The notes: generated by a model not told the origin, from the sequence alone. Positions 27,681 to 36,785 are shown, counted from the first letter of the stretch. The stretch is 64,000 bases of DNA from Fluviibacter phosphoraccumulans (GCF_016110345.1 NZ_AP019011.1:1364001-1428000); one strand, 5' to 3'. Translations and numbers: made by a program.

Positions 27681-29108
27681 TTACTTTGACGCTGTAACTG
27701 CATACCCAGCAGCCAAAGATTGGAATACGGTAACTAGCTGAGAAAGCTGCCTGGCACTTCCACCATTGACCAGTCGTTCAGATTCAATGGCTTCAGCTTC
27801 AGCTTCCAAGGCGAACCGTATGTCTCTCACTCCAGCTTTGTATTGTGCAACGTTTATGGCTGTCAGGCGTTGAGCAGCTTTATTCGCAGCCAAAAGATCA
27901 GCTTGCTTTTGGTTCGCGATTTGCATACTAGTTAGTTGGCTATCCACATCACTAAATGCGGATTTCACCGCTTGCAAATAGTTCGCGTATGCTGCCTTTT
28001 GCTTTGCTTCGGCAACACTCACCTCAGCAAACTTTCTGGCATTAAGCACGGGAGCTGCGACCGTACCCGTGGCTCCCCAAAACCCACCCTGAACTGAAAA
28101 CAAGTTCGTCAGCATTGCCGATGCACCACCTATCAGCCCTGTCAAAGAAATATTTGGGAAAAATGCAGCATTGGCAACACCAATTTGGGCACTTGCAGCC
28201 CGGAGATTGTTTTTAGCCATCAATAAATCAGGCCGCTGATGCAAAACCATCGATGGAAGATTAGATGGAATTAAACCCTCAATAGAAAAGTCAGCCGGTG
28301 ATTTGCTCGTAGAAAATGCACCTGGCATCTTTCCAGTCAACAATTGAATTGCATTTTCTGTTTTCTGGATATCATCATGGACATCTTTAAGCATTGCCTG
28401 CGCCAAACGCAGCCGAGATTCTGTTTCGAGCAGACTGGTTGCATTCGCGCCACCTGCGCTCAAACGCGTATGGTGAGCTTCCTTCAAACGCGAAAGCAAT
28501 TCGATCTTTTTCTCTTGGAGGGCAAGCTCACGACGGGCAGAGAGGAGATTGAAATAACCACCTGAGACTTGTCCAATGACAGTCAACTGCACAGAGTGTC
28601 GTGCCGCCTTTTGGATTTCAAGCGAGGCTTCAGCAACCCGCGTTTGATTAATCAGGGCGAAGACATTGAGTGAATATGAAGGAACAAAAGTGCCATAGAC
28701 CACGGAAAGTCGACCCAACCCGTTGCTGAAACTAGCACTGCCTCTGTTGGAATAGGATGTATCTATTCCTCCGGAGCCCATAGCGCCCCCTTGGGCATCC
28801 AGGGTCGGAAGCCATGCATATTGAGCTGCACGCAATTGAGCTTCTGCTTGTTCAACATTGGCAACCGCAATCTGCATGTCGTGGTTGTTAGTCAAAGCTT
28901 GATCGATTAAATCATTGAGCTGTGGATCCTTGAATCGGGTCCACCAAGCGTAGTTAGAAACGCTTTCACCTTCCTGGACAATAGGAGTGCCGCTTCTTAA
29001 TTTTTCTGGCTCAGCCAATACAGGCATTGGTGACTCAGGCACAAGAGCACATCCCGATAGCAGGATGCAACATACTGCTGAACTAAATCTAGTTAGGTTC
29101 ATTGTCAT
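27681..29108 (-). CDS. outer-membrane efflux lipoprotein (NodT/OprM-like)
   Basis: A 475-residue TolC-superfamily channel. The signal peptide ends in the lipobox LLSGC, so it is acylated. It keeps YAWWTRFKDPQLNDLIDQAL (about residue 52), EAQLRAAQYAWLPTL, and PSMVLHQRPDLLMAKNNLRAASAQIGVANAAFFPNISLTG, the standard NodT-family blocks. It would form the outer exit of the ABC exporter encoded by the three genes upstream. It begins 10 bases after the permease stop. Confidence 0.92.
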   Translation of the reverse strand: MTMNLTRFSSAVCCILLSGCALVPESPMPVLAEPEKLRSGTPIVQEGESVSNYAWWTRFKDPQLNDLIDQALTNNHDMQIAVANVEQAEAQLRAAQYAWLPTLDAQGGAMGSGGIDTSYSNRGSASFSNGLGRLSVVYGTFVPSYSLNVFALINQTRVAEASLEIQKAARHSVQLTVIGQVSGGYFNLLSARRELALQEKKIELLSRLKEAHHTRLSAGGANATSLLETESRLRLAQAMLKDVHDDIQKTENAIQLLTGKMPGAFSTSKSPADFSIEGLIPSNLPSMVLHQRPDLLMAKNNLRAASAQIGVANAAFFPNISLTGLIGGASAMLTNLFSVQGGFWGATGTVAAPVLNARKFAEVSVAEAKQKAAYANYLQAVKSAFSDVDSQLTSMQIANQKQADLLAANKAAQRLTAINVAQYKAGVRDIRFALEAEAEAIESERLVNGGSARQLSQLVTVFQSLAAGYAVTASK

Positions 29109-29118
29109 GCGCTCGGTA

Positions 29119-30291
29119 TTAATCCAGTGTTTTGCGAAATTTCATACTCGTCACAACGACGAGAACCGTGGCGATTGCACAGAGCATCAATATGCTGGGC
29201 ATTAGCGTGAGGGTATCGCTACCTTTCAGAAATATCCCGCGCACAATTCTCATGTAGTAGGTCATGGGCAACAACGACCCAGCATTGCGCGCCCAACCGG
29301 GCATCCCATAAAAGGTGAAGACATACCCAGTAATAAACATCGAAGGGAGCTGAAAGAAGATGCTCATGATGACCGCTTGCATGGCGGTTCGTGCAAAAGT
29401 CGAAAAAAGCATTCCGATCATCAAATTGGCGACAATAAAGGGTGCGCTGGCCAAGTAGAGCAGTAGCATACTTCCTTCAAAAGGAAGACCGATCACCAGC
29501 AGACCAAAAGCAACGATAATCGTCAACTGAACGTATCCCACCAATACGTACGGAATTACTTTACCCAGAATAATCTCCGCTGGCTTGAGTGGTGTCGTCA
29601 GCAACAACTCCATCGTCCCCGCCTCTCGTTCTGAGGTAATCGCAGTGGAGGTAATCATGACAAGTGTCAGAGTTAGGAGAACGCCAATTAACCCTGGAAC
29701 AATATTGAAGACACTCTTATTCGTTTCGTTGTAGTTGCGATGAACGATCAGTGTAGCTTCACGCTTCTTTCCCTGAAGGTATGGTGTTGTCAGGCCCTTG
29801 CTCGTGAACTCGAAAATCGATTGATCGATAATAGGCTGCAGATGGCTGACTGCATTCATGCTGTTGCCCGGATCAGATCCATCAACTTCAATCAATATCT
29901 GCGGGTTCTCGCCACGAACAAAATCTCTGGTGAACCCACCTGGAAAGGTCAGAATAAACGTTAGCGCGCCTTCCGACATCTCGGTTTCGGCTTTCGCTTC
30001 AGTCGCATTTGAATCCACCACTTTGAAATATCCGGAAGCCTCGATATTGGTGATGATGCTTCTGGTTAAGGGGCTTTGATCATGATCGATGACAGCTGTA
30101 GGCAACAGCTTGGGGTCTAACTGAATCGCGAAGCCGAATAAAACCAGCATCATGACCGGTAAAATAAGCAGCATAGCCACCGTTCCGCGATCACGCCGGA
30201 TTAACGTGAATTCCTTGTGCATCAACCCAGAAATTCTTGCGGTCGATAGTCCAAAAATATGTGTCACTTTCGCAAGTCTGAAAATTCTCAT
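29119..30291 (-). CDS. ABC-2 type exporter permease (YbhR/YhhJ-like)
   Basis: A 390-residue permease with one N-terminal helix after HKEFTLIRRDRGT, a large periplasmic domain (about residues 60-200), then five helices. ITSEREAGTMELLLTTPLKPAEIILGK is the conserved coupling-helix motif of the ABC-2 family, and SMFITGYVFTFYGMP lies before the last helices. Such systems usually have two permease genes; here there is one, so it probably works as a homodimer. The start overlaps the ATPase stop by 4 bases. Confidence 0.9.
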   Translation of the reverse strand: MRIFRLAKVTHIFGLSTARISGLMHKEFTLIRRDRGTVAMLLILPVMMLVLFGFAIQLDPKLLPTAVIDHDQSPLTRSIITNIEASGYFKVVDSNATEAKAETEMSEGALTFILTFPGGFTRDFVRGENPQILIEVDGSDPGNSMNAVSHLQPIIDQSIFEFTSKGLTTPYLQGKKREATLIVHRNYNETNKSVFNIVPGLIGVLLTLTLVMITSTAITSEREAGTMELLLTTPLKPAEIILGKVIPYVLVGYVQLTIIVAFGLLVIGLPFEGSMLLLYLASAPFIVANLMIGMLFSTFARTAMQAVIMSIFFQLPSMFITGYVFTFYGMPGWARNAGSLLPMTYYMRIVRGIFLKGSDTLTLMPSILMLCAIATVLVVVTSMKFRKTLD

Positions 30292-31190
30292 GAGATCAAC
30301 CCGATGAAAACTTCCTCAAAGGAAGGGGCAACCCTTGTGAATTGACTATCGGGATAACGTTCGAGAATTTCATTTAGGATCTCTTGATCTCGCGACGATA
30401 TCCTTAACTGATTATTGACAAAGCTCGTGGTTACAGCGGGATAACGCCGACCAATCTCTGAAGTCATCCATGCTTGCTGCTGACGTTGGATATCGCTCAC
30501 GTAACTGATGATTTTCGAGAAAGGAATGATCCCTGTGGTCGTTCCCGTATAAAGCAAATTCCCTTGATTAATGTAAGCGAGGTTAGTACATTTTTCGGCT
30601 TCATCCATATAGTGGGTTGTCACCAGAATTGTTGTGCCCTTTTCGATCGCAATCTCGTGCAGATAGTCCCAGAACTCTTTCCTGGCTTTGGGGTCTACGC
30701 CTGCGGTAGGTTCATCAAGAAACAAAATCTCGGGTGAGTGCAGCAGACAGGAAGCTAATGACAAGCGTTGCTTCCAGCCACCCGACAAGTCCCTGGCACG
30801 ATGGTCTTTGTAATTTTCGAGGCGTAGATACTTTAGCTGTTCGGAAATCCTGTCATCCAAATCCGAAAGTTGATATACCTCGCCAATAAATCGGAGATTT
30901 TCTATGACTGTAAGTTGTTCATAAAGACAGAACTTTTGTGCCATATAGCCGATTCTGGATCGAATTTCTTCACTATCGTTTTGTATGTCCAGATCCAAAC
31001 AGCGACCTGTGCCGCTCGTCGGCGTCAGTAATCCGCATATCATACGTATAGTTGTCGTTTTACCGCTTCCATTGGATCCTAGAAATCCAAAGACAGACCC
31101 GCGCTCAACCTGCAACGATAAGTTGTTCACAACAATGTTCTCGCCGAATTTTTTGGTGAGCCCACGAATGTCGATAGCAAAATCATTCAT
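30288..31190 (-). CDS. ABC exporter ATP-binding protein
   Basis: A 300-residue ATPase. Walker A is GSNGSGKTTT (about residue 38), the signature is LSGGWKQRL, Walker B is EILFLDEPTAGVD, and the H-loop is in TTHYMDEAE. The C-terminal 90 residues are the extension common in drug and Na+ exporters. It overlaps the adaptor gene by 8 bases and the permease by 4, so the operon is tightly coupled. Confidence 0.94.
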   Translation of the reverse strand: MNDFAIDIRGLTKKFGENIVVNNLSLQVERGSVFGFLGSNGSGKTTTIRMICGLLTPTSGTGRCLDLDIQNDSEEIRSRIGYMAQKFCLYEQLTVIENLRFIGEVYQLSDLDDRISEQLKYLRLENYKDHRARDLSGGWKQRLSLASCLLHSPEILFLDEPTAGVDPKARKEFWDYLHEIAIEKGTTILVTTHYMDEAEKCTNLAYINQGNLLYTGTTTGIIPFSKIISYVSDIQRQQQAWMTSEIGRRYPAVTTSFVNNQLRISSRDQEILNEILERYPDSQFTRVAPSFEEVFIGLIS

Positions 31191-32043
31191 GAGTTGATCT
31201 AACCGTCACCGGTTGTCCAAGGTGGATAGACTGTAGATCTACTTTTTCAGGACGTGCAATCACCTTAAAAACCAATTTGGCGCGCTCTTCTCGGGAGAAA
31301 ATCACTGGCGGTGTATATTCGGCTTTACTGGATATGTAATCGATGGTTGCTGTCAGTGGTTCTTCTTTGCCATCTACAGACACTTGGACTTTTGATGCCA
31401 ATTTGACCTTTGAAATGTCGGGTTCAGCCACAAAGAACGTGACTTTTAGTGACTTGGGTGTGATGAATGCAACAATAGGTTGCCCAGCTTGGACAAACTC
31501 ACCTTCCTGCATATAGGTATCAAAGATCATTCCATCCAAAGTCGCGGTCCCATTTTTCTGTGACTTTTGCCACAGCGTTCTCTCTGTTACCCCACGGCTT
31601 GCCCCTATACGGGATTCGATACTTTTTAGCTGATTGTTCAAAACATCCAGGTTTTTCAGCGCCAGATCCACGTCATCCTTACTAGACGCATCGCTCTTGG
31701 CCATTGTCCGTTCACGCTTTAGACGCTGCTTCGCATAGACAATCTGATTTTTAACCTGTTCATACTCAGCCTGTAACGCATCGACATTATGCTGATCGAT
31801 ACTTGCCGAAATAGATTCATAGGTTGGATCTACTTCAAATAATTTTTGTGAGGCTTCTACCAAGTCGCCACGCTGGACATTGAGCGTTTGTAATCTTCCG
31901 GAAAAGCTACTTGAGAGATACGACATATCGGTATCTATGTATCCATTAAACTCATTTTTGGTTTTTCCACAACCGGTGGCCAACACGGCGAACCCAATCG
32001 TTATTGAGAAAAGAATGTGTTTTATTTTTAACTGAGCCGCCAT
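31183..32043 (-). CDS. HlyD-family periplasmic adaptor (YbhG-like), lipoprotein
   Basis: A 286-residue membrane-fusion protein. The signal peptide ends in VLATGC, a likely lipobox. It has the split biotinyl-lipoyl motif (SSSFSGRLQTLNVQRGDLVEAS and GTATLDGMIFDTYMQEGEFVQAGQP) around a coiled-coil hairpin (about residues 75-150). It would link the permease to the outer-membrane channel. It is first in the operon and divergent from the two-component regulator. Confidence 0.9.
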   Translation of the reverse strand: MAAQLKIKHILFSITIGFAVLATGCGKTKNEFNGYIDTDMSYLSSSFSGRLQTLNVQRGDLVEASQKLFEVDPTYESISASIDQHNVDALQAEYEQVKNQIVYAKQRLKRERTMAKSDASSKDDVDLALKNLDVLNNQLKSIESRIGASRGVTERTLWQKSQKNGTATLDGMIFDTYMQEGEFVQAGQPIVAFITPKSLKVTFFVAEPDISKVKLASKVQVSVDGKEEPLTATIDYISSKAEYTPPVIFSREERAKLVFKVIARPEKVDLQSIHLGQPVTVRSTHE

Positions 32044-32342
32044 TTTTTAACCTGTCGTTTGAATTCTCTATGACACAGCCTAGATCAACCATCAAATTCC
32101 CACCTACACAAACTCGGATACGCAGGTCATTTAGCAGGAAAGTCGTCATCTTGCGCTGGAAACGTTTCATTAGCTTGTCGAAACGCCCCTCTTTTGTTTC
32201 AATTTGTTTCAGAACTGATCTTCGCGCTTTCAAAAATACCCAAGTCAATTACAATTCCTTAAGATTCAGTGACGAATTTCTTCAACAATCGTCATCAACA
32301 CAGCAACGCGTTTCCTGGCTCGTCAGCTAGGCTGTCAGTTCT
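32044..32342. promoter_or_regulatory. divergent promoter region of exporter and two-component operons
   Basis: A 299-base gene-free stretch between the adaptor and the response regulator. It is AT-rich compared with the flanks. No clear operator could be picked out by eye, but its place makes it the natural target of the neighbouring OmpR-type regulator. Confidence 0.45.
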
Positions 32343-33077
32343 ATGGATAAGCTTCAAATCGATTCGATTCTGGTCGTCGACGACGATCCAACTCTACGCG
32401 AACTCCTTGTAGACTATCTTTCAGGCAATGGGTTTGACGTCACTGCAGTTGCAGATGGCATTGCCATGCGTTCGGTTCTAGACACTCACCCGTTTGAGCT
32501 CATTGTTCTGGACCTAATGCTTCCGGGCGAAGATGGTCTATCGCTGACTCGATTTCTACGATCAAAAACACATATTCCCATACTGATGTTATCGGCGCAG
32601 AGTGAAGATGTTGATCGCATCATTGGCCTAGAGGTGGGTGTCGACGACTATCTTGGCAAACCTTTTAATCCCAGAGAATTACTTGCACGTATCAGAGCAC
32701 TGCTACGCCGACAAGACCATCATCGTGAGTCACAGAGCCCTCAGGATCGGCAGCATGAAAAGTTCGGCCCGTTTACCGTAGACTTAGTGGGTCGGCGACT
32801 AATTCGTGGCGACGACGAGATCCATTTGACAACCGGGGAATTCGATCTGCTCAGCTTGTTTGTAAAACAACCCAATCGAGTCTTAACGCGCGACATGTTG
32901 ATTGAATCACTTAAGGGATATGATCGCGATGCCTTTGATCGGAGCATCGACATAAGAATCACCCGGCTGAGGCACAAGATTGAAGCCAACCCTGCAGCTC
33001 CAATCTTCATCCGAACCATACGCGGAGAAGGCTACTTGTTTAATCCTGCCGGACAGGTTCACAACAAAACGCCATGA
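32343..33077 (+). CDS. OmpR/PhoB-type response regulator
   Basis: A 244-residue regulator. The receiver domain has VVDDDP, the phospho-acceptor aspartate in IVLDLMLPGEDG, and the K of DYLGKPFNPRELLARI. A winged-helix DNA-binding domain follows from about residue 140 (LTTGEFDLLSLFVKQPNRVLTRDMLIE, ending IRTIRGEGYLF). It likely controls the divergent exporter operon. The stop overlaps the kinase start (ATGA). Confidence 0.94.
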   Translation: MDKLQIDSILVVDDDPTLRELLVDYLSGNGFDVTAVADGIAMRSVLDTHPFELIVLDLMLPGEDGLSLTRFLRSKTHIPILMLSAQSEDVDRIIGLEVGVDDYLGKPFNPRELLARIRALLRRQDHHRESQSPQDRQHEKFGPFTVDLVGRRLIRGDDEIHLTTGEFDLLSLFVKQPNRVLTRDMLIESLKGYDRDAFDRSIDIRITRLRHKIEANPAAPIFIRTIRGEGYLFNPAGQVHNKTP

Positions 33078-34378
33078 GCCTAGCGAAACGTAACACGCTT
33101 CTTTTGACGTTGGCATTATTCTTTGTCGAACTCGTTGTCGCAGCGGCGCTCGTAAAATACCTGCTTCTTCCTGTCGCCCAGGGATCTGCAGATGACCTTG
33201 CGAGCCTCATGGTGCTGTCAGCCCAAACCTGGTCTGAACTTCCGGATGATAAGCAGCGCGCCTTTGAAAAAGAACTGATAGAGCATCACGCTATCGCACT
33301 CAGGGTTGAACCTTTAGCAAACCCAACATCAAGCTGGCGCCCGCCCTATTTTACATTTCTGGAACAAGCCTTAGCTGCCAGAATTGGCCACGCTCCAAGC
33401 TTTCTGGCTGACACAACCAATCATCAAACCTGGTACTGGGCATCTATTCCGTCGAAGCATCAAACGATCTATGTCGGCATACCTAAAGAACGCATTGGCA
33501 TTCAACCATTATCTGCGATTATCGTTTTGCTCCTGATCGGCTTGTTGGTAGCTGTTCTGCTCGCTCACCTACTCGCCAAAAGTATTACCTTACCATTGGC
33601 CAAGCTGGACTTGGCAGCCCAGCAATTAGGCCAGGGGGAATATCGAGAATTGCATCCTAATGCTTGGCCAAAAGAGCTACGGGAACTGGCCGATCGTTTC
33701 AATACGATGGCTCGTCAAGTCCAGAGACTCTTGACCGCAAGAACCACGATCTTGGCGGGCATTTCACATGATCTTAGGACACCACTTGCCAGAATGCGTT
33801 TGGCGCTCGAACTCCTTAAAGAATCACCAACACCCAAATTGATCACGAGGTTGGAAACAGACATCAATGAAATGAACCAACTGATTGGCACGATTCTCGA
33901 CCTTGCGCGAGGATTAGATAAGGAACATCTCTCCAGGATCAACGTTTATCAATTGCTGACAGAGCTTATTGAGCAAAGCGAGGCTCACGAGTGCATTAGT
34001 GTCGATTGCAGTCCAAACATTGAGATTTCATTACCTGCCCTTTCTCTACGCCGGGCCCTCAGCAATTTGATTGAGAATGCATTACGCTATGCTCCAATCG
34101 GCCAAATCAATTTGGTCTGCAAATACGATGAGAAAATTTGCCGGATTGGCGTACTTGATCAAGGCCCCGGAATACCACCAGAAAAAATCGAATCCGTTTT
34201 TTTGCCGTTTGAACGTATCGAGGGGTCAAGAAGTTCCAGCACAGGTGGCGCAGGCTTGGGTTTAGCCATCGTTCGTGAACTAGCAAATGTCCATGGGTGG
34301 CATGTAAAACTTGAACCCAGAAATGGCGGCGGTATCGCAGCATGGATTGAAATTTTTCCGAAACCGAAAACATTCTGA
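33074..34378 (+). CDS. sensor histidine kinase (EnvZ/RstB-like)
   Basis: A 434-residue inner-membrane kinase. Helices lie at about residues 7-30 and 146-170, bordering a short periplasmic sensor. A HAMP segment follows, then the phospho-acceptor histidine in GISHDLRTPLARMRLALELL. The ATPase has the N box NLIENALRYAP, G1 DQGPGIPPE and G2 GGAGLGLAI. It pairs with the upstream regulator by a 4-base overlap. Confidence 0.94.
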   Translation: MSLAKRNTLLLTLALFFVELVVAAALVKYLLLPVAQGSADDLASLMVLSAQTWSELPDDKQRAFEKELIEHHAIALRVEPLANPTSSWRPPYFTFLEQALAARIGHAPSFLADTTNHQTWYWASIPSKHQTIYVGIPKERIGIQPLSAIIVLLLIGLLVAVLLAHLLAKSITLPLAKLDLAAQQLGQGEYRELHPNAWPKELRELADRFNTMARQVQRLLTARTTILAGISHDLRTPLARMRLALELLKESPTPKLITRLETDINEMNQLIGTILDLARGLDKEHLSRINVYQLLTELIEQSEAHECISVDCSPNIEISLPALSLRRALSNLIENALRYAPIGQINLVCKYDEKICRIGVLDQGPGIPPEKIESVFLPFERIEGSRSSSTGGAGLGLAIVRELANVHGWHVKLEPRNGGGIAAWIEIFPKPKTF

Positions 34379-34549
34379 TAAAAAACATGTTTGTGTCCGG
34401 GTACAAGACGCCCATTTTGACCTCGCCAGCCGCAGCAGCAACAATTACTCATATCCACTCACCATCGCAAATGCTGTACAACGTTAGGTTCGGAAGTGGA
34501 AAGTCTGTGTATTCAATTTCCTAAGTAGCCACTGCGGCATAAAAAACAA

Positions 34550-35287
34550 GGGTCTTAGGAAGTTAAAGCGGGTTAAGACGTAATGTTTTGAGTATGACGA
34601 GGTAAAGGTTATCACCCCGATGATTGAATCGAAACTCAGTTTCCTTGAGATGCAGATAGAAGGTACGCTTGGTCAAGCCGTTGAACTTGGCCATACGTCT
34701 CTTTGCATAGCTCCAGAAACTTTCGATACCGTTGATGTGCCGTTCGCCCGAGGCGAACTCATTGGCCCCGTGGTTGACTCGGAAATGCTTGTCAAAGCCG
34801 ATATCCACCAGCCCGTCGTAACCAAGCCAGCCATCAGAATGGATAACCGAAGCCGGGTCGATGTGGCCTCGGATAATCCCTTGCAGTGTGGCCTTGGTGC
34901 AGTCAGGCACGATTTCTGTGTAGACCATACCCTGGCGCTTGAGCAGACCAAAGACAATCGTCTTGCCGTAGGCACCACGCCCACGTCGACCTCGAACACG
35001 GTGGGCACCGAAGTAGGACTCATCCACTTCAACCGAACCGTTCAGAGGCGAAGCTTGTTCACAGGCTTCAGCCAGTCGCTGGCGAATCTTCAGGTAGATC
35101 GTATTCACAGAACGAAGCGAGATACCCGTCATTTCTGCAGTCACAGTTGCCGTCAGATCCATCGCAAAACACCGCACCAGCTGGCGAAATTTAGCCTCGC
35201 TGATTCTCGAACGGCGGTAGTACCTGTTTTTAGTAACCATTTCAGGAAGTTATCGTAGCTCATGTTGTGCTTAACTTCCTAAGACCC
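34550..35287 (-). mobile_element. IS1595-like insertion sequence, copy 2
   Basis: Second copy of the 738-bp element, apparently identical to the one at 20923. The 17-bp inverted repeats are perfect, and the 8-bp target duplication is AAAAACAA. Different duplications at the two copies show independent insertions. It borders the left copy of the nick-like repeat at 35301. Confidence 0.94.
34563..35240 (-). CDS. IS1595-family (IS1016-like) transposase, copy 2
   Basis: A 225-residue DDE transposase with the same sequence as the copy at 20936: VEVDESYFG, HSDGW and NGIESFW hold the catalytic acidic residues. Full identity of the two copies indicates recent movement or gene conversion. Confidence 0.95.
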   Translation of the reverse strand: MVTKNRYYRRSRISEAKFRQLVRCFAMDLTATVTAEMTGISLRSVNTIYLKIRQRLAEACEQASPLNGSVEVDESYFGAHRVRGRRGRGAYGKTIVFGLLKRQGMVYTEIVPDCTKATLQGIIRGHIDPASVIHSDGWLGYDGLVDIGFDKHFRVNHGANEFASGERHINGIESFWSYAKRRMAKFNGLTKRTFYLHLKETEFRFNHRGDNLYLVILKTLRLNPL

Positions 35288-35300
35288 AAAAACAATTTAA

Positions 35301-35337
35301 GGCAGGATAGGTCTCATGGCGCCATTTTTCTTACAGA
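35301..35337 (-). repeat. nick-like 38-bp repeat, copy A (inverted)
   Basis: On the minus strand it reads TGTAAG, then AAATGGCGCC and ends CCTATCCTGCC. It matches copies at 35436 and 36747 with a few differences. The core CCTATCCTGCC equals the nick region of IncP-type oriT sites (CTATCCTG-C). Confidence 0.6.
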
Positions 35338-35356
35338 CGGCTCTGAAGATGGGATC

Positions 35357-35374
35357 TTTTGTATCAATACAAAA
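35357..35374. promoter_or_regulatory. palindrome TTTTGTATCAATACAAAA, site 1
   Basis: An 8-bp inverted repeat (TTTTGTAT/ATACAAAA) with 2-base centre. Identical arms recur at 35502 and 36683, on both sides of the HEPN/nucleotidyltransferase pair. A shared operator is the simplest reading. Confidence 0.6.
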
Positions 35375-35435
35375 CCGAGCAAATCAGTAAGGTTTGTAGC
35401 AGCACAAAGCACTTCTTCGTTACTCGCACACCCCC

Positions 35436-35475
35436 TGTAAGACAAACACCGGCGGCAAGCCTATCCTGCCATAGC
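35436..35475 (+). repeat. nick-like 38-bp repeat, copy B
   Basis: Begins TGTAAGACAAA and ends CAAGCCTATCCTGCCATAG. Direct copy of 36747-36785 and inverted relative to 35301-35337. Confidence 0.65.
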
Positions 35476-35501
35476 CAATAAAAGTTGAGCGTTTTGCTTG
35501 G

Positions 35502-35519
35502 TTTTGTATTGATACAAAA
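35502..35519. promoter_or_regulatory. palindrome TTTTGTATTGATACAAAA, site 2
   Basis: Same arms as the sites at 35357 and 36683, with the centre reversed (TG). It lies 16 bases past the 3' end of the HEPN gene. Confidence 0.6.
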
Positions 35520-35534
35520 GATCGGCACCAAGTC

Positions 35535-35963
35535 TTACGAAGAGGTGACCAGCTTTTCCACGTCGGCAATCAGTTCGTTAGCGAGGCGCTGCAGCTCTGC
35601 AATAGTTGATTCCTCAATTTCAAGGAAACCTTCATACTCTGCGAGGTTGCGTTTTTGATGAGCAGCATCCAGCACGCGCCACTTGTTGGCTGGCCAGTCA
35701 AGTGTGTTTCCCAGCGATTGAAAGACGATGTATCGGTTTTCACTTCGATAGCCATGCCAACGAAGTGCAGCCAAAGCAGCGGCATGAATTGCGTTGTAAG
35801 CACTTGTGAAACGACCTTCTTGCGAGATCTGTAAAAAACTTGCGTCCTCAAGGCGCTTACGAGCCATGACCAGCATGCGATCAACCTCGGCACGATTCAT
35901 CGGCTCGGCTTTGATCTTGCCGATTTTGGCGAGATTACTGAGCGCTTCTGAAGGCATCGACAT
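35535..35963 (-). CDS. HEPN-domain protein, partner of nucleotidyltransferase
   Basis: A 142-residue helical protein of the HEPN type (SAYNAIHAAALAALRWHGYRSENRY, then HQKRNLAEYEG). In HEPN RNases the motif is R-x4-6-H; here RNLAEY lacks the following histidine, so catalysis may be changed or lost. The frame overlaps the end of the nucleotidyltransferase gene by 29 bases; the true start may be the second ATG (MPSEALSN). The layout matches HEPN/MNT toxin-antitoxin pairs. Confidence 0.75.
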   Translation of the reverse strand: MSMPSEALSNLAKIGKIKAEPMNRAEVDRMLVMARKRLEDASFLQISQEGRFTSAYNAIHAAALAALRWHGYRSENRYIVFQSLGNTLDWPANKWRVLDAAHQKRNLAEYEGFLEIEESTIAELQRLANELIADVEKLVTSS

Positions 35964-36531
35964 CCCCGATCAGTTTGATGGTTGACTGGTCCAATACCCG
36001 ATTCACAAAGGAGTCCGGGTCACTCAGTCTTTTCTTGAATTCATCGACCGTATAACAGGTCGGGTTGATTTTACGATCCAGCATGGTCTCAACAGGCATC
36101 AGAACTTCAAGCACTTCGGCCATCGTTAAATTGGGCCCCACCAACATGACATCAATATCGCTCGTGGCGGTATCTGTTTCCTTGGCAACTGAACCATACA
36201 CCAGGGCAAGAACAATCTTGTCTTCAATGATGCCTAATGCCTCTTGGAGCATCGGGGCGATGCCCACTACTTTTCGAGTCAATGCACAGAGCTCATTAAA
36301 GACCGGGCTATTGCCGTTCGCGGTAATCTGGCGTTGGTTACCAACCATTTCGGAAGTTGCCAGTTTTGCATCGACCAAACGGTTGATCTCCCGTTGCAGC
36401 GAAGCGCTGCCCAGCCCCGTTAATCGACGCAATTCGCTCAAATGGTACGAACGCCCTGGCTGACCAAAGATCCAGAACAGGACTTTGGCCTGGCTTTCCG
36501 AGAAAAGGGCATGCTTTATCGACATGTCCAA
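35935..36531 (-). CDS. winged-helix MNT-type nucleotidyltransferase (antitoxin-like)
   Basis: A 198-residue fusion. Residues 1-75 form a winged helix (SESQAKVLFWIFGQPGRSYHLSEL, LGSASLQREINRLVDA). The rest is a minimal nucleotidyltransferase with LVYGSVAKETDTATSDIDVMLVG, which is the GS-x-DxD active site. In known HEPN/MNT modules the nucleotidyltransferase AMPylates and silences the HEPN toxin. The DNA-binding domain suggests autoregulation, perhaps through the nearby palindromes. Confidence 0.85.
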   Translation of the reverse strand: MDMSIKHALFSESQAKVLFWIFGQPGRSYHLSELRRLTGLGSASLQREINRLVDAKLATSEMVGNQRQITANGNSPVFNELCALTRKVVGIAPMLQEALGIIEDKIVLALVYGSVAKETDTATSDIDVMLVGPNLTMAEVLEVLMPVETMLDRKINPTCYTVDEFKKRLSDPDSFVNRVLDQSTIKLIGDVDAFRSAQ

Positions 36532-36682
36532 ATAATAGCATGTTCGTGCCAGAATTTGGCCCGTTATTCTTTAGCGTTATCGGGTTGGGTGTGTCTCTAG
36601 TTGCTCGATTCAAATACTGCATTTCAAGACTGCTCATTCCCACATCCATTCGCGACAGACAGAGTCCGACTGTTTTACTCAG

Positions 36683-36700
36683 TTTTGTATCAATACAAAA
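36683..36700. promoter_or_regulatory. palindrome TTTTGTATCAATACAAAA, site 3
   Basis: Identical to site 1. It lies about 150 bases upstream of the nucleotidyltransferase start, a place fit for an operator. Confidence 0.62.
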
Positions 36701-36746
36701 CCCTAAACTTTAGTGAGATCCACAGTACGCGATTTTTGACAGCGTT

Positions 36747-36785
36747 GTAAGACAAATGGCGCCGCCAAGCCTATCCTGCCATAGA
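36747..36785 (+). repeat. nick-like 38-bp repeat, copy C
   Basis: TGTAAGACAAATGGCGCC is followed by GCCAAGCCTATCCTGCC. It is 46 bases downstream of palindrome site 3; copy B stands 61 bases downstream of site 1. The palindrome plus repeat thus form a composite unit on each side of the HEPN/MNT pair. Confidence 0.65.
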
